Part shown: positions 42,658 through 51,119 of the stretch, piece by piece | Layout of the letters: every line of letters starts with the position of its first letter | Position numbering within the stretch: the first letter of the stretch is position 1 | Virus record (IMG/VR): IMGVR_UViG_3300046412_000211 | Location: 1 to 63,204 of that record | DNA length: 63,204 nt | Reading direction: 5' to 3' (one strand) | Origin: a virus | Notes under the pieces: generated by a model | Seen by the model: the letters and a program-made list of their open reading frames with translations, nothing else | Databases searched by the model: none | What the model was told of the DNA's origin: nothing | Program-made: the position numbers and the translations under genes

Positions 42658-43988
42658 AAAAGTTTTGTGTAGTTAGTTGTCCAATATCTACGAGAAGTGG
42701 GTATGGCGCTAGAAGTAGGGATTTTGTAAGAGCATTAATTGATGCTAGACCCGATTGGGATGTTCAGATACTATCTCAAAGATGGGGTAATACACCAATG
42801 GATGCATTAATTCCTGGTGAAGATGATGATTTGTTAAATAGAATCATTACAAAAAAAGAAGATAAAAAACCAAATGTTTGGATTCAGATTACTGTTCCAA
42901 ATGAGTTTCAACCTATAGGTGATTATAACATTGGTGTAACTGCTGGTGTTGAAACGACTATCATGCCTCCTGAGTGTTTAGAAGGTATGAATCGTATGGA
43001 TAAGGTATTAGTATCATCAAACTTTACAAAAGAAGTAATTAACAGTACTCAATTTGATAAAAAAGATAAAGATACTGATAGATTGTTAGGTCAATTAAAA
43101 ATAGAAAAACCAGTAGATGTTTTATTCGAAGGAATTGATTTGGAAGTTTATGATAATAAAGCACCATCTGAAAAACGAATTGATGAGATATTCAAAGGTG
43201 TTAAAGAATCATTTTGTTTCTTATTCGTTGGCCATTGGTTAAAGGGTGAATTTGCACAAGATAGAAAAAATATCGGTGGGATGATTCAAACGTTTTTAGA
43301 AGTATTTAAAAATAAAAAGAATCCACCTGCATTGATTCTAAAAACAAATAGAGGTAATAGTTCATTGACTGATAGAGTTTACACTAAAAAGATAATTGAA
43401 CAAATTAAAGATAGTGTAGATACTAAACGATTACCTAATATTTATTTATTGAACTCAGATTTAACTGATTGGGAAATGAACGCATTGTACAATCACCCAA
43501 AAGTAAAAGCTCACGTTTCATTTACGAGAGGTGAAGGATTTGGTAGACCTTTGTTAGAAGCAACTATTAGTGGTAAACCAATGGTAGTATCAGCTTGGAG
43601 TGGGCAAACTGATTTCTTAAATAACGAAATGGTTACAACGGTTGGTGGTAAATTAACACAAGTACACCCATCAGCAGCTGATAATTTTATCTTAAAAGAT
43701 GCATCTTGGTTTGAGATTGATTATAACTTAGCAGGTGGTACTATGAAAGATATTTTTGATAATTATAAGAAATACTTAACAAAATCAAGAAAACATAGGC
43801 AATACACTAAGGATAACTTTACTTGGGAACATATGAGAGATTTATTAAGTGAACAACTTAAAGATGCAGATTCTGCTAAAGTATCACCAACTCAAGTTGG
43901 ATTGCAATTACCTAAGTTAAAGAAAAAAGGTGAAACACCAACGTTACCTAAGTTAGAATTACCTAAGTTAAAGAAAGTAGATAAATAA
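42645..43988 (+). CDS. GT4-family glycosyltransferase with C-terminal repeat tail
   Basis: A 447-residue GT-B enzyme paralogous in layout to the previous gene: 'CPISTRSGYGARSRDFVRAL', 'VDVLFEGIDLEVYDN', 'FLFVGHWLKGEFAQDRKNIG' and donor-site 'SFTRGEGFGRPLLEATISGK'. The last 35 residues repeat LPKLKK and LPKLEL, a short basic linear tail that could dock a partner. Acceptor unknown. Confidence 0.85.
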   Translation: MEDIKKFCVVSCPISTRSGYGARSRDFVRALIDARPDWDVQILSQRWGNTPMDALIPGEDDDLLNRIITKKEDKKPNVWIQITVPNEFQPIGDYNIGVTAGVETTIMPPECLEGMNRMDKVLVSSNFTKEVINSTQFDKKDKDTDRLLGQLKIEKPVDVLFEGIDLEVYDNKAPSEKRIDEIFKGVKESFCFLFVGHWLKGEFAQDRKNIGGMIQTFLEVFKNKKNPPALILKTNRGNSSLTDRVYTKKIIEQIKDSVDTKRLPNIYLLNSDLTDWEMNALYNHPKVKAHVSFTRGEGFGRPLLEATISGKPMVVSAWSGQTDFLNNEMVTTVGGKLTQVHPSAADNFILKDASWFEIDYNLAGGTMKDIFDNYKKYLTKSRKHRQYTKDNFTWEHMRDLLSEQLKDADSAKVSPTQVGLQLPKLKKKGETPTLPKLELPKLKKVDK

Positions 43989-44512
43989 TGTCAGGATTTT
44001 ATAATACTCATTTAAGGAAAACATCAGACCCGACACCTCTTCCAAAAACAAAATTGGAAAGGGGTATGGTTGTTAAAATAAAATATAAGAAAGGTACTAG
44101 TCAAAAATTGTATTTAGTTTTGGTATTACAACCAAAATGGCCAAATACAACTGAAGGTAAGTTACATGGATTATCATTAGATGCTATTCCACCAGCAAAG
44201 TTTCAAGAATTAGCTGAATCTTATAATGAGGTTATATCAAAAGGTTCTAAAGTAAGAAGATTAGATTTGGCTAAGATTCAAATCAATGAAGCATCTAAAG
44301 CATTCTATACAAAAGAAATTAAAACTGAAGCGAAATTAAGGGGTGGGTATAGAACATTTAATCTGTTAGATATTAAATCAATCCAATCGGTAAACTATGA
44401 TTGGGGTAAGTTTGATAAGGTAGCAGATAGAGATGAACGAAGAAAACAGATAGAAGAAGAAGCTAGAGAAAGAAGAGAAGCGGAAGAAGCTAGAAGAGAA
44501 TCGGGTAACTAA
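43988..44512 (+). CDS. Protein of unknown function with possible SH3-like start and charged tail
   Basis: A 174-residue protein overlapping the preceding stop by one base. 'LERGMVVKIKYKKGTSQKLY' and LVLVLQPKWP look like a small beta-barrel; the last 35 residues are Arg/Glu-rich helix (RKQIEEEARERREAEEARRE). It closes the late glycosyltransferase unit. Not recognised. Confidence 0.6.
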   Translation: MSGFYNTHLRKTSDPTPLPKTKLERGMVVKIKYKKGTSQKLYLVLVLQPKWPNTTEGKLHGLSLDAIPPAKFQELAESYNEVISKGSKVRRLDLAKIQINEASKAFYTKEIKTEAKLRGGYRTFNLLDIKSIQSVNYDWGKFDKVADRDERRKQIEEEARERREAEEARRESGN

Positions 44513-44565
44513 CTGATTATCAACACGTTGACTATGATAGTGAACACGAATGAAAATATCATAAC

Positions 44566-44593
44566 AAATGTTTGTTTATTCGAACATTTTTTT
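44566..44593 (+). terminator. Intrinsic terminator overlapping the next promoter
   Basis: AAATGTTTG (44566-44574) pairs with CGAACATTT (44581-44589) with one G-U, then TTTT. The -33 TTTG of the next promoter lies in the left arm. Confidence 0.7.
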
Positions 44594-44602
44594 GTATATT
44601 AG
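44571..44602 (+). promoter_or_regulatory. Host-type promoter TTTG-N20-TATATTAG for the sialic-acid-type operon
   Basis: TTTG 44571-44574 and TATATTAG 44595-44602, 18 bases before the ATG at 44621. Eight coupled genes follow. Confidence 0.8.
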
Positions 44603-44620
44603 TAGTATTATTTAAACATT

Positions 44621-45241
44621 ATGAAAATAAGTTACGCAATAACAGTATGTAATGAGTTTGTAGAAATACAAAAACTCATACCATTCCTTTTGAAACACAA
44701 AAGACACGAAGATGAAATCGTAGTTCTATACGATTATAAGAATGGTGATAAAAAAATCGAAGAATTCCTAAGAGCAAAATCTATAAACGCCGAATTCCAA
44801 TGGTTCGGTAGTGGGTTTGATGGGCATTTCGCAGATTGGAAAAACAAACTAAATTCATTCTGTAGTGGTGATTACATTTTTCAGATTGATGCAGATGAGA
44901 TTCCAAACGAAGTATTGATTGAAAATTTACCTGAAATCTTAAAAGGTAACGATGTGGATGTTATCTTAGTTCCAAGAGTAAATACAGTTGAAGGATTAAC
45001 CGATGAACATATCCAAAAGTGGAGATGGAATGTTGATGAGAAGGGTTGGGTAAATTGGCCTGATTTTCAATACAGAATCTACAAAAACTCAGATGATATT
45101 AATTGGAAAAACAAAGTACATGAAGTATTAGATGGGTTTAGAACAATATCTCATTTACCAATGGATGAAGATTTAGCGTTGTATCACCCAAAAGAAATTG
45201 AAAGACAAGAGAAGCAAAACGAATACTACGATACATTATGA
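44621..45241 (+). CDS. GT2-family glycosyltransferase
   Basis: A 206-residue GT-A enzyme: 'ISYAITVCNEFVEIQKLIPF' start and metal-binding DAD in 'DYIFQIDADEIPNEVL'; 'FQYRIYKNSDDINWKNKVHE' is usual near the C-terminus. First gene of the operon that also makes the CMP-sugar. It overlaps the HAD gene by 4 bases. Confidence 0.85.
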   Translation: MKISYAITVCNEFVEIQKLIPFLLKHKRHEDEIVVLYDYKNGDKKIEEFLRAKSINAEFQWFGSGFDGHFADWKNKLNSFCSGDYIFQIDADEIPNEVLIENLPEILKGNDVDVILVPRVNTVEGLTDEHIQKWRWNVDEKGWVNWPDFQYRIYKNSDDINWKNKVHEVLDGFRTISHLPMDEDLALYHPKEIERQEKQNEYYDTL

Positions 45242-45531
45242 AAATTTATGTAGATATTGATGAAACTATATGTTTTTATGATGGAGAGCGTGAGTATCCA
45301 AATGCAGTTCCTAGTAAAGAGAACATAGCTAAAATAAATAAGTTATATGATGAGGGGCATGAAATAACTTATTGGACAGCTAGAGGAACTGTTACTGGTT
45401 TTAATTGGTTTAAAGTAACACAAGAACAATTATCGAAGTGGGGGTGTAAATATCACCATTTAAGTGTTGGTTATAAACCAGCATATGATTTGTTAATTTG
45501 TGATAAAACAAAAAGAATTGAAGAGATATGA
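45238..45531 (+). CDS. Small HAD-family phosphatase
   Basis: A 97-residue HAD enzyme with motif I 'IYVDIDETICFY' (D-x-D-x-T) and motif II 'ITYWTARG'; 'YDLLICDKTKRI' carries the last acidic motif. Similar tiny HADs occur in capsule and LPS loci, where they dephosphorylate sugar or ulosonic-acid phosphates. Within a NeuA/NeuB operon, a Neu-9-P phosphatase-like job is possible (inference). Confidence 0.8.
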   Translation: MKIYVDIDETICFYDGEREYPNAVPSKENIAKINKLYDEGHEITYWTARGTVTGFNWFKVTQEQLSKWGCKYHHLSVGYKPAYDLLICDKTKRIEEI

Positions 45532-46229
45532 AAAAAGAAATATTAGATAGTTTAAATAAAGTAGGTATTTGTGTAATAGAAGATTACTTCCCATCAGATT
45601 GGTGTGATAAAGCAGTATCTCATATGGAAGATGCTTTAGTAACATATAAAGATAAAGTACAATCTCAAGCTACGGAAGGAACATCAGGTGATTTTAGAGT
45701 ATTCAAAATGGAAAACCAATACGATACTGCTAAAGAATTTGCAGATGATAAATTTTTATTAGATGTTGGTACGGAATATTTTGGGTATCCGATAGTAAGC
45801 CATTTTGTATTAGGGGGTAAGGTTCAACATAATCCAAATCAAACTACCAATAGTGGTGGTGGATGGCACAGAGATAATAGAGGTAAACAAATCAAAACAA
45901 TTGTTTATCTTACAGATGTATCTGAAGAATCAGGCCCGTTTTCATTTTTACCACTATCTAATCAGTTTGATTTACAGACGAGAGATGGTATCGGAAAGGC
46001 AACTAGATATGATGATTCTATAGTTGATGAATTTTGTAAAGAAAATAATATAGAACCATTTAAAGTAATTGGTAAAAAGGGAACTATAATATTTGTTGAT
46101 ACATCATTTATTCATAGAGGATTAAATATTCAATCTGGTTCTAGATACACTTATACTAATTACTATTTTGAGAATCACCCACAACGAATTCAGATGAGTG
46201 AAGATAAGTGGGGTAAAAATTATATATAA
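45528..46229 (+). CDS. Phytanoyl-CoA dioxygenase-like 2OG-Fe(II) oxygenase
   Basis: A 233-residue PhyH-type enzyme. The iron site is WHRD (H-x-D, about 112-115) and the distal His in 'TSFIHRGLNIQSGSRYTYTN' with the 2OG-binding Arg after it. 'IVYLTDVSEESGPFSFLPLS' is typical of the family. It would hydroxylate a small molecule or a sugar; operon context points to a glycan or nucleotide-sugar substrate. Confidence 0.85.
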   Translation: MKKEILDSLNKVGICVIEDYFPSDWCDKAVSHMEDALVTYKDKVQSQATEGTSGDFRVFKMENQYDTAKEFADDKFLLDVGTEYFGYPIVSHFVLGGKVQHNPNQTTNSGGGWHRDNRGKQIKTIVYLTDVSEESGPFSFLPLSNQFDLQTRDGIGKATRYDDSIVDEFCKENNIEPFKVIGKKGTIIFVDTSFIHRGLNIQSGSRYTYTNYYFENHPQRIQMSEDKWGKNYI

Positions 46230-47290
46230 TGGCACATATTTTTAAATATCCAACTGAATCTAACAAAGGAATCATTGTGTTTACTCACAAAGAATGGCCT
46301 GGTTTATTGGAAACCGCATTTCCTACCCTTCAAGATTTGAAAAAATACTTTTTCTTAGGATGGAATCAAGGAATTTATTTTGGTAATATACAAATGCCGC
46401 CGATTGTTGATTTTGCATTTACTAGTCCAAATGCTATAACTTTTCCTGATAATGGTAATACTCAAAATATAGAATTATTAGATAGAAACTTTATATTAGA
46501 TGATTTTAAAGACTTAAATATTAAAGATAAAACATTTGATATAATAACAGTAAGTAGAGTAGCTAAATGGAAAAACGTACCTAGTTTGTTACATGCTATT
46601 AGAGAGTTAAACGATAAAAAAATATATCCAAACTGTCTATTAGTTATGCCTACATCACTCCACGAAACTACAGAAAACGCTGATGTTGATATTGTAAGAT
46701 TATACGAAAAATTATTTAACGTTGAAGAACGTAAAAATATAACTATGCTTAGGTTATCTGATGAGTTGGGGTATTTGGGTGTTTCTCCAAAAACTATTAA
46801 TTGGTTTTATAATAATTCTAAGATTTTATACATTGGTTCTGATTCAGAAGGTGGGTGTAGGGTTGTACATGAAGCATTACTTACGGGGTGTGATGTGGTA
46901 TATTTCAAAGACCATAGAGGTCCTCTAAAAGATTATTTAGATGATACAAATAGTATATCTTTTGAATCTTATGATAAAGTTAGTGTTGCTCTTGAAAAAG
47001 CAATAAATAATTACAAATATTTCAAAGATAAAGGGAAAAAATATGATGAATTGTTGAGTGAACGATTTGCTTTAAAAAAATTAATTCCCCATTTTGAAAA
47101 ATTATATGAAAGACATAACCAAATTTTTGATGGTAAATTGATTAATTGCGATAACCTATCCAATAGACTTCCAGCCCATTATGGTGATGTAGAGTGGAAA
47201 AATCCTGAAGGTCATTATACATTAACAGCTGATATTAAAACTATGGAACAATTTCACAAATTTATAGAACACATAAATAAAAATATATGA
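46229..47290 (+). CDS. GT-B glycosyltransferase
   Basis: A 353-residue protein with a GT4-like C-terminal half: 'FDIITVSRVAKWKNVPSLLH', 'NCLLVMPTSLHETTENADVD' and donor-site 'LYIGSDSEGGCRVVHEALLT' (E-x7-E pattern). The N-terminal half is short and divergent. It is coupled on both sides within the operon (start overlaps the PhyH stop, end overlaps neuA by 4 bases). Confidence 0.75.
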   Translation: MAHIFKYPTESNKGIIVFTHKEWPGLLETAFPTLQDLKKYFFLGWNQGIYFGNIQMPPIVDFAFTSPNAITFPDNGNTQNIELLDRNFILDDFKDLNIKDKTFDIITVSRVAKWKNVPSLLHAIRELNDKKIYPNCLLVMPTSLHETTENADVDIVRLYEKLFNVEERKNITMLRLSDELGYLGVSPKTINWFYNNSKILYIGSDSEGGCRVVHEALLTGCDVVYFKDHRGPLKDYLDDTNSISFESYDKVSVALEKAINNYKYFKDKGKKYDELLSERFALKKLIPHFEKLYERHNQIFDGKLINCDNLSNRLPAHYGDVEWKNPEGHYTLTADIKTMEQFHKFIEHINKNI

Positions 47291-47814
47291 GAGTTGTAGG
47301 ATTAGTAGCGGCCAAAGAGAATTCGAATAGATTCCCAAACAAAAATATTCATATGGTAAATGAAGTACCTATGTTTATGAATTCAGTACAACCAATGCTT
47401 GATTCAAATATGGTTGATGAGGTGTATGTTATTACGGATTCTAAGTTTATTAAATCATATTGTGATGAAAATGGTATTGGGGTTATTTGGAGAGCTAAAA
47501 ACGCAACGCGTGATGAAGATAAACTTATAACGATACTTAGATATGGATATTATAATTTAGATATTGAATATGATATTGTGGTATCATTAATGGCTAATTG
47601 TCCAGGAAATCAAACATCAGATATTGATAATGGAATCGATACTATGATTAAACACAAATTAAAAGAAGTACGAGGATTTGGTACTGATGGTGTTGAAAAT
47701 GGTTTGATGATATTAGATAAAGAAATACTCCAAAGTAATAGAGATGTATCTTATTATTTAGGTGGAGTTATAACAAATGGAAAAGAAATACACTATAAAA
47801 AAGATTTATTATGA
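47287..47814 (+). CDS. neuA: CMP-sialic acid (acylneuraminate) cytidylyltransferase, NeuA-like
   Basis: A 175-residue nucleotidyltransferase with the signature 'VAAKENSNRFPNKNIHMVNE' (A-x3-S-x-R-x-P-x-K-N) and 'VYVITDSKFIKSYCDENGIG'. It activates a nonulosonic acid with CTP. It is shorter than typical NeuA (about 220-230), with the C-terminal dimerisation part reduced. It is translationally coupled to neuB, so the pair makes and activates one sugar. Confidence 0.82.
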   Translation: MRVVGLVAAKENSNRFPNKNIHMVNEVPMFMNSVQPMLDSNMVDEVYVITDSKFIKSYCDENGIGVIWRAKNATRDEDKLITILRYGYYNLDIEYDIVVSLMANCPGNQTSDIDNGIDTMIKHKLKEVRGFGTDGVENGLMILDKEILQSNRDVSYYLGGVITNGKEIHYKKDLL

Positions 47815-48677
47815 AAATTAACAACCAACATCCTGTATATTTTATAGCAGAAATAGGACAAAATCATCAAGGTGATATTAACATAGCAAAAAAGATGGTG
47901 GATAGTCTAAAAGGACTTCCCGTTTCTTGTATCAAAACGGCTAAACGTGATATAGATGTATGTTTATCAGATGAACAAAAAGAAATGATTTATGATAATC
48001 CTAATTCATTTGGTAGAACATACTATGAACACAGAAAGGCATTAGAGTTATCTAAAGATGATTTTATTGAGTTTAAAAACTATGTAGAATCAGCAGGATT
48101 TGATTTTATTAGTTCGTTTACCGATAAACCGAGTTTAGATTTCTTACAGGAAATTGGTACGACTGGGTTAAAGATTGCATCACAACGTACTGCTGATTTA
48201 GAACTACTTAGGGCAGTAGCAGATACTAAGTTACCAACTATTCTAAGTACTGGAATGTCAAATATTGATGATGTTGATAGAGCAGTTGAAATACTAAAGA
48301 ACAACGATGAGTTACACTTATTACAATGTACCAGCACATATCCTACTCCAGAAAATGAACTAAATCTGAATGTAATTCCAATGTATCAAAAACGATATGA
48401 GGGTATTGTAAATAGTGTTGGGTTTAGTGGACATCACGGCGGTGTTGCTCCTGATATTGCGGCATATATGATGGGTTCTCGTATTATTGAAAGACATTAT
48501 ACATTAAGTAGAAGTATGAAAGGTACAGACCATCCGGGTTCATTGGAATTGCAAGGTGTTCAATACATACTAAAATATATCGAACAAGTTAAACAAGCTA
48601 TGGGTACTTCTGAAAAGTATGTGTTAGAATCAGAAAAACCAGCTCTGATGAAATTAAGAGGGGATTTGAAAAGATGA
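47811..48677 (+). CDS. neuB: N-acetylneuraminate (nonulosonic acid) synthase, NeuB-like
   Basis: A 288-residue TIM-barrel synthase: 'YFIAEIGQNHQGDINIAKKM', 'FDFISSFTDKPSLDFLQEIG', 'LKIASQRTADLELLRAVADT', 'LLQCTSTYPTPENELNLN' and 'GFSGHHGGVAPDIAAYMMGS' plus 'IIERHYTLSRSMKGTDHPGS'. It condenses PEP with a ManNAc-type sugar. The C-terminal SAF (antifreeze-like) domain usual in NeuB is missing. Legionaminic or pseudaminic acid synthases (LegI/PseI) share the fold, so the exact sugar is open. No NeuC epimerase is present. Confidence 0.88.
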   Translation: MKINNQHPVYFIAEIGQNHQGDINIAKKMVDSLKGLPVSCIKTAKRDIDVCLSDEQKEMIYDNPNSFGRTYYEHRKALELSKDDFIEFKNYVESAGFDFISSFTDKPSLDFLQEIGTTGLKIASQRTADLELLRAVADTKLPTILSTGMSNIDDVDRAVEILKNNDELHLLQCTSTYPTPENELNLNVIPMYQKRYEGIVNSVGFSGHHGGVAPDIAAYMMGSRIIERHYTLSRSMKGTDHPGSLELQGVQYILKYIEQVKQAMGTSEKYVLESEKPALMKLRGDLKR

Positions 48678-49336
48678 AAATAGATATTAATAATACTACA
48701 CTTAATCCATTTTTAACATCTACATATCCTGAGATGTTTAACCTACCATCTACATCAAAAGTATGTTTAGTTGGTAATAGTGGATTAATGAAAACAAAAG
48801 AGTGGGGTGTTGAAATAGATGATTATGATGTTGTTGTTCGATTCAACCACGCACCAACAGATGGTTATGAGAACTATGTAGGTAGTAAAACAACTATTAG
48901 ATTGGTGAATGGGCATTGTTTTGGTGGTACAACCAAAGTAGAAAGAAACCCATCAGCAAACTCAAAATTCCTACCAACACTTCCAGCTCAAGATATCATA
49001 TGTAAGACTTGGAATGTTGAAGAATTTATGTTAGGTGTTTTTAATAACGTAAACAAACATAATTTGTTCTTTATAAATCCCCAATTTATAATGGAAGTAT
49101 CAAAATATACTCCTGGTCAAGAACCAACTGCTGGATTTGTAATGTTAATGTTATTACTATCTAAATTCAGTAATATAAGTATGTATGGATTTACATTTTG
49201 GGAAGATGGTTACGATTACCATTATTTTGAAAAAGTTCCATTAGCAGCTAATGATTTAGGACATGATTTTAATAGTGAACGTGATATAATACAACAACTA
49301 TCAAATGATAATAAAATAAAAATACATAAGTTATGA
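48674..49336 (+). CDS. GT29-type sialyltransferase
   Basis: A 220-residue protein with eukaryote-style sialylmotifs. L-motif, residues about 29-79: 'KVCLVGNSGLMKTKEWGVEI', then DDYDVVVRFNHAPT and YENYVGSKTTIRLVN. S-motif, 151-175: PTAGFVMLMLLLSKF followed by ISMYGFTFW. VS-like motif HYFE, 183-186. This fits GT29, mostly known from animals, and differs from the bacterial sialyltransferase families GT42, GT52 and GT80. It would move sialic acid from the CMP-sugar made by NeuA/NeuB to a glycan. No membrane anchor is present. Confidence 0.82.
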   Translation: MKIDINNTTLNPFLTSTYPEMFNLPSTSKVCLVGNSGLMKTKEWGVEIDDYDVVVRFNHAPTDGYENYVGSKTTIRLVNGHCFGGTTKVERNPSANSKFLPTLPAQDIICKTWNVEEFMLGVFNNVNKHNLFFINPQFIMEVSKYTPGQEPTAGFVMLMLLLSKFSNISMYGFTFWEDGYDYHYFEKVPLAANDLGHDFNSERDIIQQLSNDNKIKIHKL

Positions 49337-50541
49337 TAAGTAAAAAAGATATAAGTTTCATTCAACCGAGTAGAAACAATTTAAAATACCTAAAGTGGTC
49401 TTATGATTCCATTAGAAAGAATGGTGGACCAGAACCAACCATTTGTGTTGCTGATGATTTCAGTAACGATGGAACTTGGGAATGGTGTGAAGAGATGATG
49501 AAGAAAGACCCAAACTTCAAAGCAATTAGAAACGAAGGGCCTAAACGATTAGGACATACGATTCTATATGATGAATTAGTAAAGATAGCAGATACTCCGA
49601 TTGTAGGAATCTATCACGCAGATATGTATCTTATGCCAAAAGCATTGGATTTCGTAATAAAACACATCAAACCTCTAAGTGTGGTATCATTGACTAGAAT
49701 CGAACCACCACTTCATCCCGATGGGCCTGAGAAAATGTTAATGGATTTCGGAATCGAACCTGAAGAGTTCAAAGAAGAAGAGATGTTAGAGTGGTTCAAA
49801 GATGTACAGATGAATCAAGCAACTAAACAAACCGAAGGGATATTTGCTCCGTGGTTTATCTTCAAAGAAGATTTCACATCAATCGGTGGGCATGACCCAT
49901 TATTTGCTCCACAATCAAAAGAGGATACTGATATTTTTAACAGATTCCAACTTAATGGATATAAGTTTATTCAAACTTGGGGTGGTTGTGTATATCATAT
50001 GACTTGTAGAGGTAGTAGATTCGCAGATGGGGCAAAACGAAACCCAAATGGTGAAGTGTTTATGAAAAATAGAGAAACGGATGAGTGGTTGATTCAGAAT
50101 CAACGTTCAACTCGTAACTTTTTAAGAAAGTGGGGACATTATTGCCAACACGATTCATTAATGAAACCAATAATACCACCAAAGTATAATACTCAGTTTA
50201 TAATTGAAAATGGTAATGAAGGATTATTAGAGTTATTAGAACCTTGGTGTGATAATATTAATATCGATATACCTCAAGAAAAAATTGATGAATATATCAA
50301 AAAAGAACAACCTGATACTGATTTTGATTTGAGTAAAAGAATAAATCAAAATGTATCAAATGATATAAAAATAAGCTTTGATGGAAATAAATTTACACAA
50401 AGTTCTTATGATAATATACAACGGTTATCTGCCATACTTGAGTCTAATGAAATTGAGGTAGGTGAGTTCGAACTTGATATACTTAGTATAAAGATACAAA
50501 GAGTAAAAACGTATGAACATACATTGATTTCAGTTGATTAA
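49333..50541 (+). CDS. GT2-family glycosyltransferase
   Basis: A 402-residue GT-A enzyme: 'DISFIQPSRNNLKYLKWSYD', 'CVADDFSNDGTWEWCEEM', the HAD in 'GIYHADMYLMPKALDF' in place of DxD, and 'WFIFKEDFTSIGGHDPLFAP' with EDTDIFNRF as acceptor-side acidic motif. The last 120 residues are extra and unrecognised. Last gene of the sialic-acid-type operon. Confidence 0.82.
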   Translation: MISKKDISFIQPSRNNLKYLKWSYDSIRKNGGPEPTICVADDFSNDGTWEWCEEMMKKDPNFKAIRNEGPKRLGHTILYDELVKIADTPIVGIYHADMYLMPKALDFVIKHIKPLSVVSLTRIEPPLHPDGPEKMLMDFGIEPEEFKEEEMLEWFKDVQMNQATKQTEGIFAPWFIFKEDFTSIGGHDPLFAPQSKEDTDIFNRFQLNGYKFIQTWGGCVYHMTCRGSRFADGAKRNPNGEVFMKNRETDEWLIQNQRSTRNFLRKWGHYCQHDSLMKPIIPPKYNTQFIIENGNEGLLELLEPWCDNINIDIPQEKIDEYIKKEQPDTDFDLSKRINQNVSNDIKISFDGNKFTQSSYDNIQRLSAILESNEIEVGEFELDILSIKIQRVKTYEHTLISVD

Positions 50542-50543
50542 GG

Positions 50544-50551
50544 TATTTATA
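50544..50551 (+). promoter_or_regulatory. Late-type motif TATTTATA
   Basis: 6 bases before the ATG at 50558, immediately after the glycosyltransferase stop. Confidence 0.45.
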
Positions 50552-50557
50552 AGTGTT

Positions 50558-50800
50558 ATGATGTACTATATTTTACTTCCAGATGACACCGATGAAGGTG
50601 TTCAATATTCAACAAATATTTTGGGTGAATCCTCTTTCAAAAACTTTTGGGCAGACCAAGGTTTTGATATATTTGAAAGATTAGTACACAAATATCCTGA
50701 TACTTTAGATGAAATTAAAATTAAAGATGAAAAAGGAAAACAATACACTCCTGAAGAATTCTTAGGAGCAGTAGGTAAATTAAATATAATTCGTAGTTAA
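50558..50800 (+). CDS. Small conserved-looking protein of unknown function
   Basis: 80 residues from ATG 50558 (or 79 from 50561), starting MMYYILLPDDTDEGVQYSTN and continuing GESSFKNFWADQGFDIFERL, 'DEIKIKDEKGKQYTPEEFL'. An upstream start at 50534 would overlap the glycosyltransferase and include the promoter motif. The preceding late-type motif suggests a virion or assembly role; not recognised. Confidence 0.6.
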   Translation: MMYYILLPDDTDEGVQYSTNILGESSFKNFWADQGFDIFERLVHKYPDTLDEIKIKDEKGKQYTPEEFLGAVGKLNIIRS

Positions 50801-50821
50801 ACCCACAAAATAAGGATTAAA

Positions 50822-51016
50822 ATGGGCAAGATTAGATTGAGTGATTTCGTAGATGATTATGATGAGTACGATGAACTCTATGGTGGCAAACAAAAAATAA
50901 TCAAAAAAAATGATAAAAACAAAAATGAAGAAAACCTTCAACAATCACAGGGGCTGCCTGCCGGTTGGAGAGAGGGTGATAGTTATATCGGCAGACGAAA
51001 AAAAGCAAGAAATTAG
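50822..51016 (+). CDS. Small charged protein of unknown function
   Basis: 64 residues with an acidic, Tyr-rich start (LSDFVDDYDEYDELYGG), a Lys/Asn-rich middle and a basic end (YIGRRKKARN). An AGGATT site precedes the ATG. Its 3' half is overlapped by another plausible frame at 50925. Confidence 0.5.
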   Translation: MGKIRLSDFVDDYDEYDELYGGKQKIIKKNDKNKNEENLQQSQGLPAGWREGDSYIGRRKKARN

Positions 51017-51080
51017 AGTATCAGACCCCTTCGATAGAGAGTGGGTAGTACCGATGGAGTTCGTTTTTTATCCTATATAA
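50925..51080 (+). CDS. Overlapping 51-residue SH3-like protein candidate
   Basis: ATG 50925 opens a frame +1 to the 64-residue gene and runs 51 codons: MKKTFNNHRGCLPVGERVIV, then 'ISADEKKQEIRVSDPFDREW' and VVPMEFVFYP. The sequence looks like a folded small beta-barrel rather than random translation. Overlap with the previous gene is 92 bases. The first codons use AGG, GGC, TGC, CTG and CCG, unusual for this AT-rich genome. Confidence 0.4.
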   Translation: MKKTFNNHRGCLPVGERVIVISADEKKQEIRVSDPFDREWVVPMEFVFYPI

Positions 51081-51088
51081 TATTTATA
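51080..51088 (+). promoter_or_regulatory. Late-type motif ATATTTATA before the endolysin
   Basis: 31 bases before the endolysin ATG; a CGGAG ribosome site lies between. Confidence 0.55.
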
Positions 51089-51119
51089 GTTAGAATAGAA
51101 TAAAAAAACGGAGTTAATT

